Assembly (NCBI RefSeq): GCF_000282055.1
Contig: NZ_AKJZ01000060.1
Coordinates: forward strand, 1-37,542
DNA from: Flavobacterium sp. CF136
GTDB taxonomy: Bacteria; Bacteroidota; Bacteroidia; Flavobacteriales; Flavobacteriaceae
Length of the DNA stretch: 37,542 nucleotides
Direction of reading: 5' to 3'
Below, piece by piece: positions 14,369 through 21,798 of the stretch. How positions within the stretch are numbered: the first letter of the stretch is position 1; every line of letters starts with the position of its first letter. Made by a program: the position numbers and the translations under genes. The notes beneath the pieces were generated by a model. The model saw only the letters and a list, made by a program, of their open reading frames with translations, had not been told where the DNA came from and did not search any database.

Positions 14369-14656
14369 TTAAAACTTTTTCTTTGCTAAATTAGGTAGTT
14401 TATCATATTGTTCATTAATCAATGCCTCTTTTTTTGCTCTTGACCATTTTTTTATTTTTTTCTCTATATCTATTGCAAATGTAATATCTGTAAATTCACA
14501 GTAATAAACAAGTTCGACAGGTCTTTTATTGGCTGTATAACAATCAGGGTAGAAACCTGTTTCATGCTGAAAAAATCTTTGAGTCAAATTACTAGTTACT
14601 CCCGTATAATAAGAGTTATCAGCACATTTTAAGATATAAACAAAAGACTGTTTCAT
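14369..14656 (-). CDS. GIY-YIG nuclease-family protein, 95 aa
   Basis: A stand-alone GIY-YIG domain protein of the UPF0213/YhbQ type; these are presumed DNA endonucleases, but the biological target is unknown. The GIY strand is Phe-Val-Tyr-Ile-Leu-Lys-Cys-Ala-Asp-Asn (residues 5-14), the YIG strand is Tyr-Tyr-Thr-Gly-Val-Thr (16-21), then Leu-Thr-Gln-Arg-Phe-Phe-Gln-His supplies the conserved Arg. A Glu in the Ile-Glu-Lys-Lys-Ile-Lys-Lys-Trp-Ser helix is the probable metal ligand. The domain is complete, unlike the broken relative at 7014. It stands alone between two inverted copies of one palindromic repeat (14269-14332 and 14695-14749), which suggests joint movement or insertion into such a repeat pair. 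Confidence 0.9.
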   Translation of the reverse strand: MKQSFVYILKCADNSYYTGVTSNLTQRFFQHETGFYPDCYTANKRPVELVYYCEFTDITFAIDIEKKIKKWSRAKKEALINEQYDKLPNLAKKKF

Positions 14657-14694
14657 AAATTAATTTTCCACAATAATATTTTTCTGTTACGACT

Positions 14695-14749
14695 GTTCTC
14701 GATACATTTTTTGTTCCGTTCCTCTCCACAAAAAACACTCGAACTGACG
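14695..14749 (-). repeat. CGTCAGTTCGAGTG...GTATCGAGAAC palindromic repeat, copy B (inverted)
   Basis: On the minus strand it begins CGTCAGTTCGAGTG and ends GTATCGAGAAC. The short stem TTTTTTGT / ACAAAAAA encloses a different loop, GGAGAGGAACGGA. It is opposite in orientation to copy A, with the GIY-YIG gene between them. Confidence 0.7.
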
Positions 14750-14778
14750 CAATAAGGTACAACTTAAAACAAATTTTA

Positions 14779-17115
14779 TTACCCAACTACATCCAGCTTG
14801 GCAAATCGTAATAATAGTTTTTTAATTCCTCCAACTTCAAATTTAATTTCGGCTTTTTTATCCGCTCCAACACCTTCCAGATTGATTACTTCCCCTTTTC
14901 CAAAACGTTCATGCATCACTACATTTCCAACAGTTAACTTACTGTCAAATAAATTAGGAGCAACGCTATTTGGGTTAGTCCCTGTAACTGGCTTTAATTT
15001 ACGAATATTTAAATCCGGTTTAGGCTCATTATCTGTAATATATTTTGGAGGTGTCCCTCCGACTGGTTTTGCTAATCGCAATTTTGATTTGTCAATATCT
15101 CCAAAAATATCACTGTCAATCATTGGTTTATAACGGTAGTTATTTTCTGTAGGCGTTAAATATTCTAAATATTGTCCATCGATTTCCTCAATAAAACGTG
15201 ATGGTTCACTATCTGTCAGTTTTCCCCAGCGGTAACGTGACTGTGCATATGTTAAATACGCCTGATGTTCTGCACGCGTTAGCGCTACATAAAATAAACG
15301 ACGCTCTTCCTCCAATTCACTTCTTGTGCTCATACTCATAGCACTCGGAAACAAATCTTCTTCCATACCTACAACAAAAACATGAGGAAATTCAAGTCCT
15401 TTTGCTAAGTGAATTGTCATTAAGGCTACACGATCCTCATCACTTGTATCCTTATCAAGGTCAGTAGCCAGTGCCACATCTTCCATAAATTCAGATAAAG
15501 CTCCTCTTGCACCATCAATTTCTTTCTGCCCTTCAGTAAAATCTTTAATACCATTTAAAAGCTCTTCGATATTCTGAATTTTCGCCATCCCTTCGGGAGT
15601 AGCATCTTTTTTAAGCTCCTGAACCAAACCTGTTTTTTTTGCAACATGATCTGTAATATAAAAAGCATCCTGATTTTCGTTAATTACCTGAAAACTCTGA
15701 ATCATGGTCACAAAATCATTTAATTTATTCTTCGTTCCTGAATTCAGTTTCAAGTCAATCTTGTCAATATTCACCATTATTTCCCAAATCGAACGCTTGT
15801 AATGGTTGGCTGCAATAGTTAGCTTCTCTACTGTTGTGTCTCCAATTCCTCTTGCCGGATAATTAATTACGCGGACCAATGCTTCTTCATCTTTTGGATT
15901 AATCACTAAACGCAGGTAACACAAAACATCCTTAATTTCTTTTCGCTGATAAAAAGACAAACCTCCATAGATTCGGTATGGAATATCACGTTTTCTCAAT
16001 GCATCCTCCATTGCACGGGATTGGGCATTGGTACGATATAAAATTGCAAAAGAGCCATTGTGCAATTGATTTTGCATTTTTTGCTCAAAAATAGTACTGG
16101 CAACAAAACGGCCTTCTTCGGCATCTGTTAAACTGCGGTGTATTTTTATTTTTGGACCAAAATCATTTGCTGTCCAGACAATTTTATCCAGTTTGGTTTT
16201 ATTTTTATCAATAATAGTATTCGCTGCTTCAACAATATTTCGGGTTGAACGATAATTTTGCTCTAATCTAAAGGTTTTTACGCCTTCATAATCCTTCTGG
16301 AAATTCAAAATATTATTGATGTTCGCTCCACGAAAAGCATAAATACTCTGCGCATCATCACCAACGACACAAATATTCTGAAATTTATCTGATAAAGCCC
16401 TGACAATCAAATACTGAGAATGGTTTGTATCCTGGTACTCATCAACCAGAATATAGCGAAAACGGTTTTGATATTTAGCTAAAACTTCCGGAAAACGAGT
16501 TAATAATTCATTGGTTTTTAATAATAAATCATCAAAATCCATTGCTCCGGCTTTAAAACAACGTTCTACATATTGCTGGTAAATCTCTCCCAATCTTGGC
16601 TTTTTTGCCATAGCATCAGCCTCCTGTAATTCGGGATTATTAAAATATGCTTTTACAGTGATCAAACTGTTCTTATAACTTGAAATACGTCCTAATACCT
16701 GCTTAGGTTTATAAATATCACGATCTAATTGCATTTCTTTAATAATAGAAGAAATCAATCTGGCAGAATCCTGCGAATCATAAATGGTAAAGTTTGAAGG
16801 ATATCCCAGATGCTCTGATTCTGAACGGAGAATACGTGCAAAAACAGAATGAAAGGTTCCCATCCACAAGTTTTTTGCTTCGCTGGCCCCAACAATAGCC
16901 GAAATACGGCTTTTCATCTCACGTGCTGCTTTGTTTGTAAATGTTAATGACAATATATTAAATGCATCAACACCCTGATGCATTAAATAAGCAATTCTGA
17001 TAGTTAAAACACGTGTTTTTCCAGATCCTGCACCAGCAATAATAATCATTGGCCCATCTTTTTGTAAAACAGGTTCTCTTTGTGCTTCGTTGAGCTGGTC
17101 AATATATTTATGCAT
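14779..17115 (-). CDS. pcrA: UvrD/PcrA-type superfamily 1A DNA helicase
   Basis: A 3'-5' DNA helicase acting in nucleotide excision repair and clearing of recombination or transcription intermediates. From the ATG at 17115 (778 aa) the Q-motif Leu-Asn-Glu-Ala-Gln-Arg (8-13) is followed by Walker A Ala-Gly-Ala-Gly-Ser-Gly-Lys-Thr (27-34), motif Ia Thr-Phe-Thr-Asn-Lys-Ala-Ala, motif II Val-Asp-Glu-Tyr-Gln-Asp-Thr-Asn, motif III Val-Gly-Asp-Asp-Ala-Gln-Ser-Ile-Tyr, motif IV Asn-Tyr-Arg-Ser, motif V Thr-Ile-His-Leu-Ala-Lys-Gly-Leu-Glu-Phe and motif VI Val-Ala-Leu-Thr-Arg-Ala. The C-terminal tail ends in the PcrA/UvrD Tudor-like segment (Val-Met-His-Glu-Arg-Phe-Gly-Lys-Gly). An in-frame TTG at 17136 falls inside the -7 promoter box and is rejected as start. 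Confidence 0.93.
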   Translation of the reverse strand: MHKYIDQLNEAQREPVLQKDGPMIIIAGAGSGKTRVLTIRIAYLMHQGVDAFNILSLTFTNKAAREMKSRISAIVGASEAKNLWMGTFHSVFARILRSESEHLGYPSNFTIYDSQDSARLISSIIKEMQLDRDIYKPKQVLGRISSYKNSLITVKAYFNNPELQEADAMAKKPRLGEIYQQYVERCFKAGAMDFDDLLLKTNELLTRFPEVLAKYQNRFRYILVDEYQDTNHSQYLIVRALSDKFQNICVVGDDAQSIYAFRGANINNILNFQKDYEGVKTFRLEQNYRSTRNIVEAANTIIDKNKTKLDKIVWTANDFGPKIKIHRSLTDAEEGRFVASTIFEQKMQNQLHNGSFAILYRTNAQSRAMEDALRKRDIPYRIYGGLSFYQRKEIKDVLCYLRLVINPKDEEALVRVINYPARGIGDTTVEKLTIAANHYKRSIWEIMVNIDKIDLKLNSGTKNKLNDFVTMIQSFQVINENQDAFYITDHVAKKTGLVQELKKDATPEGMAKIQNIEELLNGIKDFTEGQKEIDGARGALSEFMEDVALATDLDKDTSDEDRVALMTIHLAKGLEFPHVFVVGMEEDLFPSAMSMSTRSELEEERRLFYVALTRAEHQAYLTYAQSRYRWGKLTDSEPSRFIEEIDGQYLEYLTPTENNYRYKPMIDSDIFGDIDKSKLRLAKPVGGTPPKYITDNEPKPDLNIRKLKPVTGTNPNSVAPNLFDSKLTVGNVVMHERFGKGEVINLEGVGADKKAEIKFEVGGIKKLLLRFAKLDVVG

Positions 17116-17133
17116 GAATTTTTTCCTTTTATG

Positions 17134-17141
17134 CAAAAATA
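17134..17141 (-). promoter_or_regulatory. -7 promoter element TATTTTTG for the helicase gene
   Basis: Exact TAnnTTTG match on the minus strand, 18 bases upstream of the ATG at 17115. It fixes the start codon, because the only earlier in-frame start lies within it. Confidence 0.55.
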
Positions 17142-17261
17142 AGAATTTAACTCTTAGAAATTTACTTCTTTAAAAATCAAACTTGCCTCAAACAGAAAAA
17201 TTGCAGTAAAAATATTTTTTTCGTCCGAATAATTTTTTCATCCATAATATAAATTAAAAAA

Positions 17262-17283
17262 CCACTTCATTTTATTGAAGTGG
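17262..17283 (-). terminator. Terminator of the pectate lyase gene
   Basis: CCACTTCA (17262-17269) pairs with TGAAGTGG (17276-17283) around a six-base loop. On the minus strand the stem is followed by TTTTTTAATTT, 30 bases after the stop codon. Confidence 0.8.
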
Positions 17284-17313
17284 CTTCTTAATTAAAAGGC
17301 AGTATAACCTATT

Positions 17314-19986
17314 TTATTTCATGATTACTTTTATTGTTTTTTGAATATCTGCTGATTGAACAGTTAAGATATATAAACCGGCAGCAATTGCACTTTCATT
17401 AACTGCGATTACGTTTTGCCCACTTTCTAATACTTGTTTTTTCGAAAGAAGTATTTGCCCATTGATATTAGACAATGTGATACTTGCTTCTTTTGCCTCA
17501 GTTGTGGTAACTATTAACTTAATAGTATTTACAGCAGGGTTTGGTGAAACAACTGCTTCAGAAACAGAAATAGTTTCTGCTATAGCAGCATTAGACAAAG
17601 TCGATTTACCTGAACTGCTGCAACTGGCTGCTGTTGGAGAATTTCCAGTTATTTCTAACCAATCAATGTTAGCAAATTCAGAGCTTACGGTTGTTTCTAA
17701 TCTTATTCTGTTTATTCCGCTTACTAATGTTATAGTTGCATCTGTTGTAGTTGCCCAAGTTGTCCAACTAGCTGTTTTGGGAAATCCTAAACTTGCAATA
17801 GCTGTAGTACCGTTTACGACTACTTTGGCTACCGTAGCCGAAGAGCTGCTACCATTAGCATATCTGAATTTAATTGTATATGTTCCTGCTGAAGGTACAT
17901 TAACTGAATAATCTATTCCTTTTGCAGCCGAATTAGAAAGATTGATGTAGTAACCACCATCAGCACCTGTATAACTGTTTTGAATAGATCCATCAGCACC
18001 ACAATATCCACTTGCAATTATTGCATTATCGTCAATTCTTAAAGTAGTATTACCACTAGTCACCGGATTAAAAGTTGCCGTAATTGTTGTATTTGCATTC
18101 ATAGTAACTGTAGTTGATGCAGTTGTTGCTCCGTTACTCCAACTTGCAAATGTATATCCGGATGCCGGTGTGGCAGTAAGAGTTACTACTGTTCCGCTGG
18201 CATAACTTGTTGCATTTGGACTACGGCTGATACTGCCTCCCGCTGTTGGACTAGCCGTAGTAGTTAAAGTATAAGAAGTGGTTGCTGCAGTAAAATTTGC
18301 AGTAATTGTTGTGTTCGCATTCATGGTAACTGTGGTAGATGCAGTTGTTGCTCCGTTACTCCAGCTCGTAAATGTATAGCCAGATGCCGGTGTTGCAGTA
18401 AGTGTTACAACAGTTCCTGCAGCATAAGATGTCGCATTAGGGCTACGACTGATACTTCCCCCTGCTGTCGGACTAGCCGTAGTAGTCAAAGTATAAGAAG
18501 CTGTTGCTGCAGTAAAATTTGCAGTAATTGTTGTGTTCGCATTCATGGTAACTGTGGTAGATGCAGTTGTTGCTCCATTACTCCAGCTCGTAAATGTATA
18601 ACCGGATGCAGGTGTTGCAGTAAGTGTTACAACAGTTCCTGCAGCATAAGATGTCGCATTAGGACTGCGTGCAATACTGCCGCCTGCCGTTGGATTTGCT
18701 GTGGTTGTAAGTGTATAATTAGTAACTGCTGTCCCTCCGGATTCTATTGCCCCAAGATCAGGAGCTGTACCGTTAAAAGTAATTCCGGTAGCAGTAACAC
18801 CCGCATTTATTAAATCACTAGATGTACTTAGCGCTAAAAAATTCCCTAAATTAGGACTTCCATCAGTATTTTTAGTAACTGTTGGGGTTAAAGTAACAAA
18901 ATCAGCACTACTTACAACAAGTGCTCCACCATTTGTACTAACATTATTTATCCACCATACATTAGAATTTCCTACATCAGTTCCCGTTTTTTTATCACTG
19001 CTGCCTGAGTTGTAGGACAAATTGTTTCTGAATTGATGGGTTCCACCTGTTCTGAAATTAAAATTACTTTCGGCATTATTATAAGAGGTATTATTAGACA
19101 TCTCGATAGAACCTAAGTTATTATTGTCCGTAAAACCATGTTGTCCGTTCCCAAAAGAAACACAACGACGCAAAATATGATTTACTGCAATACCTTCTCC
19201 TCCTAATTTGAAACCATTTTTATCTCCACTTCCGGAAGTTCCGCTAGTGGTTAATGTTCCATTATTATAAGCTACACAATTTTCAAATAAAATAATTCCG
19301 ATTGGTCCCGTATCTGTTTTAGTATATAAATCCCAGCCATCATCAATATTGTTATGAGAAATACATCCTCTAAATATATTGCCCTCACCACAGGTAAGTT
19401 TTGCAGCAAAACCATCTGCATTTTCTGAACCTGCATCCTTATTGTCAAAGGCTTCACAATTCAGAATTAAATTATTGGAAGGCCATTGACTGATTGAAGT
19501 ATAACTTGTCGTATACCTGCTTAACTGAAGACCTGTATCTCTGTTTTTTTCAAAAATACAATTGTCAATAGTATTGTTATTACCTGAAAGAAGCATACCA
19601 TTGTCACCTGCATTTCTAATGGTAATACCTTTAAAATACCAATAAAGACCATCTAAAACAATACCTCTGTTGGAAGCACTTTCTGTTTGTGCTGAAAAAT
19701 CAAGAATCGGTATTTCGCCATTATAAGCTTCTATACGCTTAAGATTTCCTGCCGTTCCACTATTTGCTCTGGCAATCAAAATTGTGGAAGCTATCGAATA
19801 TGTACCGCCTCGCATATAGATGGTTTGTCCCGGACTAACTGTTGTTATAGCATTTGCTACTGTAGTGGGACTTGCTAAGGTACCCGGATTACCGGCGGCA
19901 CCTGTTGGGGAGACATAAATTTGTGAAAACATGCAAAGTGGAAAAAACAACAATGCACCGAAAAAACTGGTTAATTTTTTTTTCAT
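17314..19986 (-). CDS. Secreted PL9-type pectate lyase with InlB-like repeats, CBM and T9SS sorting domain
   Basis: Predicted extracellular enzyme cleaving polygalacturonate by beta-elimination. A signal peptide (1-22, ending Met-Phe-Ser-Gln) precedes a right-handed parallel beta-helix (about 23-420). Asp191, Asp215, Asp216 and Asp219 (in Ala-Asp-Gly-Phe-Ala-Ala-Lys and Asp-Asp-Gly-Trp-Asp-Leu-Tyr) have exactly the spacing of the Ca-binding Asp209/233/234/237 of Pel9A, and Lys260 in Asn-Gly-Phe-Lys-Leu-Gly-Gly fits the catalytic Lys273. Three 74-residue InlB/Bacteroides-type repeats follow (about 423-644), then a CBM6/35-like module (about 648-787, ending Ile-Asp-Trp-Leu-Glu-Ile). The end (about 815-890) is a type A T9SS sorting domain: Val-Ser-Pro-Asn-Pro, Asn-Gly-Gln, Gly-Leu-Tyr-Ile-Leu and a terminal lysine. 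No SusC/SusD or other pectin genes are adjacent. An operator-like palindrome overlaps its promoter. Confidence 0.9.
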   Translation of the reverse strand: MKKKLTSFFGALLFFPLCMFSQIYVSPTGAAGNPGTLASPTTVANAITTVSPGQTIYMRGGTYSIASTILIARANSGTAGNLKRIEAYNGEIPILDFSAQTESASNRGIVLDGLYWYFKGITIRNAGDNGMLLSGNNNTIDNCIFEKNRDTGLQLSRYTTSYTSISQWPSNNLILNCEAFDNKDAGSENADGFAAKLTCGEGNIFRGCISHNNIDDGWDLYTKTDTGPIGIILFENCVAYNNGTLTTSGTSGSGDKNGFKLGGEGIAVNHILRRCVSFGNGQHGFTDNNNLGSIEMSNNTSYNNAESNFNFRTGGTHQFRNNLSYNSGSSDKKTGTDVGNSNVWWINNVSTNGGALVVSSADFVTLTPTVTKNTDGSPNLGNFLALSTSSDLINAGVTATGITFNGTAPDLGAIESGGTAVTNYTLTTTANPTAGGSIARSPNATSYAAGTVVTLTATPASGYTFTSWSNGATTASTTVTMNANTTITANFTAATASYTLTTTASPTAGGSISRSPNATSYAAGTVVTLTATPASGYTFTSWSNGATTASTTVTMNANTTITANFTAATTSYTLTTTASPTAGGSISRSPNATSYASGTVVTLTATPASGYTFASWSNGATTASTTVTMNANTTITATFNPVTSGNTTLRIDDNAIIASGYCGADGSIQNSYTGADGGYYINLSNSAAKGIDYSVNVPSAGTYTIKFRYANGSSSSATVAKVVVNGTTAIASLGFPKTASWTTWATTTDATITLVSGINRIRLETTVSSEFANIDWLEITGNSPTAASCSSSGKSTLSNAAIAETISVSEAVVSPNPAVNTIKLIVTTTEAKEASITLSNINGQILLSKKQVLESGQNVIAVNESAIAAGLYILTVQSADIQKTIKVIMK
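18062..18727 (-). repeat. Three tandem 222-bp coding repeats
   Basis: The phrase GTAATTGTTGT recurs at 18080, 18302 and 18524, a constant 222-base period equal to 74 codons. The copies encode the InlB-like linker modules of the pectate lyase. The two at 18284-18727 are much closer to each other in DNA than to the one at 18062, implying recent duplication or gene conversion. Confidence 0.85.
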
Positions 19987-20094
19987 TTTAATAAAGGTTT
20001 TTTGTGGTTAGTTAGTAATTATAATTTATTTTGAAATTATATTCAATTATTGGAACTCATTATTAAAATCAAAAACATACAATGCATCATAATA

Positions 20095-20108
20095 TGTAAT
20101 CGATTACA
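20095..20108. promoter_or_regulatory. LacI-type operator TGTAATCGATTACA at the pectate lyase start site
   Basis: A perfect 14-base palindrome with a central CG, the form bound by LacI-family repressors. It abuts the downstream edge of the -7 box at 20109-20116, so it covers the expected transcription start. The rest of the 337-base upstream region (19987-20323) is AT-rich and holds the promoter and a second similar site. Confidence 0.6.
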
Positions 20109-20140
20109 CAAAAATATGTATTTTTTCCGACAATAACCAA
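20109..20140 (-). promoter_or_regulatory. Promoter of the pectate lyase gene: TTG - 21 bp - TATTTTTG
   Basis: On the minus strand TTG (20138-20140) and TATTTTTG (20109-20116) are 21 bases apart, a full Bacteroidetes promoter. The leader to the ATG would be about 115 bases. Confidence 0.6.
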
Positions 20141-20249
20141 TAAAACGTTAAAAAAACTTTAAAAATTAAAAAATTTAATTAAAAAATAGGACGATATGTA
20201 ATTATTAAATTCTCAATAAGCGTAGTAAAAGCCCGAAAATTCTATCAAT

Positions 20250-20263
20250 TGTAATCGATGACA
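20250..20263. promoter_or_regulatory. Second operator-like site TGTAATCGATGACA
   Basis: Matches 13 of 14 bases of the operator at 20095, from which it is 155 bases away. It could support repression by DNA looping, or act on the tail of the TauE gene region. Confidence 0.45.
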
Positions 20264-20323
20264 TAAAATAATTACCATTTGAAGAACCTGGAAAAAAATG
20301 AAATTTATGTAGAAAATGTATTT

Positions 20324-21094
20324 TTATAATTTGTAAAATACATCATATGCAAAACGAAGAAGAGTACCGATTACAACAATCAAAAAGAAAACCCTAATAA
20401 AACCGTTTCCTTTATTTATAGCCAGTTTAGCACCTAACCAACCGCCCAAAGCGTTACTTGCTGCCATAGGCAAAGCAATTGTCCAAATTATTTTTCCTTT
20501 CGAAATAAACAAACAGATAGAACCGAAGTTCGTTGCCAAATTGACCATTTTAGCATTTGCTGAAGCATGCAAAAAATCAAAACCCATTAAAGCAATAAAG
20601 GCAACAACAAAAAAGCTTCCTGTTCCGGGGCCAATAAATCCGTCATAAAAACCAACAATTATACTAATGACAACCGCATAAATTATCTGAGTAGCAGCAG
20701 AATGATCTTTGGCAACGTGCTGTCCGAAATTTTTCTTGGCATAGGTGTAAATTGCTAAAATAGATAAAACTACCAGTAATAACGGTTTCATAAAATCATT
20801 ACTTACATAAGTCAATATTGTAGAACCTAAAAATGCCGATGGAACTGCTAAAAACATCATAATCAATAATAATTTCCATTGAATTACAACTTTTTTCAAA
20901 TATTGAAAAGCAGCAAAAGATGTTCCGCTGAATGCAGGTATTTTTAAAGTCCCAATAACTGTAGAAACAGGCAGGTTAGGTAACAAAATCAATCCCATTG
21001 GAGTCTGAATCAACCCTCCACCACCAACTATTGCATCAATAAACCCGGCAGCAAATGCGGCCAGACAAAGCAAAAGGATGATGTATGATTCCAT
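20324..21094 (-). CDS. TauE/SafE-family sulfite exporter-like permease
   Basis: An inner-membrane protein of 256 residues with about eight hydrophobic helices. The family includes sulfite, sulfoacetate and other organosulfur transporters; the substrate here is unknown. Each half carries the family pattern: Gly-Phe-Ile-Asp-Ala-Ile-Val-Gly-Gly-Gly-Gly-Leu-Ile (residues 17-29) in the first half, and Gly-Phe-Tyr-Asp-Gly-Phe-Ile-Gly-Pro-Gly-Thr-Gly-Ser-Phe in the second. No sulfur metabolism genes are near. It has its own promoter (21131-21161) and is divergent from the DUF7935-like gene. It precedes the pectate lyase on the same strand but a 337-base regulatory gap separates them. Confidence 0.9.
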   Translation of the reverse strand: MESYIILLLCLAAFAAGFIDAIVGGGGLIQTPMGLILLPNLPVSTVIGTLKIPAFSGTSFAAFQYLKKVVIQWKLLLIMMFLAVPSAFLGSTILTYVSNDFMKPLLLVVLSILAIYTYAKKNFGQHVAKDHSAATQIIYAVVISIIVGFYDGFIGPGTGSFFVVAFIALMGFDFLHASANAKMVNLATNFGSICLFISKGKIIWTIALPMAASNALGGWLGAKLAINKGNGFIRVFFLIVVIGTLLRFAYDVFYKL

Positions 21095-21130
21095 TTATGA
21101 TGGGTTTCAGTTAGTTTTGAGAATTGCTCA

Positions 21131-21161
21131 CAAAAGTAAGTTTACATTTTATTTATTACAA
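21131..21161 (-). promoter_or_regulatory. Promoter of the TauE-like gene: TTG - 20 bp - TACTTTTG
   Basis: On the minus strand TTG (21159-21161) and TACTTTTG (21131-21138) are spaced by 20 bases, ending 36 bases before the ATG. Confidence 0.6.
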
Positions 21162-21193
21162 TAAATTTAAAGTGAATTTCTCCCCAAAAAGTA

Positions 21194-21201
21194 TATTTTT
21201 G
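21194..21201 (+). promoter_or_regulatory. -7 promoter element TATTTTTG
   Basis: Exact TAnnTTTG match ending 16 bases before the ATG at 21218, back to back with the TauE promoter. Confidence 0.55.
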
Positions 21202-21217
21202 TTGAAAAATTATTAAA

Positions 21218-21739
21218 ATGGATTTTACAAGAATTATAGAATTGGCAAGTTATACTTTACCAGCCATAGTTACCGGATTTGTAGCTTACAGTTTTTTTGA
21301 ACTGCACATTAAAAACAATGATAAAAAACGTAATTTTTTATTAAACAGAGAAGCTCATAAAGAATCGTTGCCAATACGTTTACAGGCATACGAGCGTATG
21401 ACTTTATATTTAGAGCGCATTAATTTAACTAAATTATTAATTAGAATTGCTCCGATTTCAAACGAAAAACATGATTATGAAAACTTTGTAATCGACCAAA
21501 TCGAACAGGAGTTTGAGCACAATCTGACACAGCAGATTTATATGTCTGATGAATGCTGGACAATTATTACTACAGCAAAAAATTCAACCATACAAATTAT
21601 TCGTAAAACTGCGATGAACGATCGCGTTGACAGTGCTGATAAATTACGTGAAGTAATTTTGAATGATTTATTAGAGAAACAATCACCAAGCAATGCAGCT
21701 TTGGGATATATTAAAAATGAGGTTGCTGATTTGTGGTAG
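21218..21739 (+). CDS. Membrane-anchored conserved hypothetical protein (DUF7935-like)
   Basis: A 173-residue protein with one N-terminal membrane segment (about residues 9-28, Tyr-Thr-Leu-Pro-Ala-Ile-Val-Thr-Gly-Phe) and a soluble, mostly helical domain. The domain carries Arg-Leu-Gln-Ala-Tyr-Glu-Arg-Met-Thr-Leu-Tyr-Leu-Glu-Arg-Ile and a Glu-Phe-Glu-His-Asn-Leu segment, a pattern I associate with the Bacteroidetes DUF7935 family. The function is unknown. It is a single gene with its own -7 box and a long terminator hairpin shared with the convergent lipase gene. Confidence 0.8.
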   Translation: MDFTRIIELASYTLPAIVTGFVAYSFFELHIKNNDKKRNFLLNREAHKESLPIRLQAYERMTLYLERINLTKLLIRIAPISNEKHDYENFVIDQIEQEFEHNLTQQIYMSDECWTIITTAKNSTIQIIRKTAMNDRVDSADKLREVILNDLLEKQSPSNAALGYIKNEVADLW

Positions 21740-21750
21740 CTTTAATTTTT

Positions 21751-21798
21751 AGATTTTAGAATGTAGGTTTTGAATCTAAAATCTACATTCTAAAATCT
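21751..21798. terminator. Long bidirectional hairpin between convergent genes
   Basis: AGATTTTAGAATGTAG (21751-21766) is the exact complement of 21783-21798, with a 16-base loop. It ends immediately at the stop codon of the patatin-like gene, so the two transcripts share the 3' structure. It lacks a GC-rich stem. Confidence 0.65.

Noticed and set aside
14798..15133. 111-codon open frame on the plus strand
   Set aside because: Antisense to the helicase C-terminus, with no family features.
17462..17911. 149-codon open frame on the plus strand
   Set aside because: It is antisense to the well-supported pectate lyase C-terminus and has no start signals; low-complexity coding on the other strand keeps it open.
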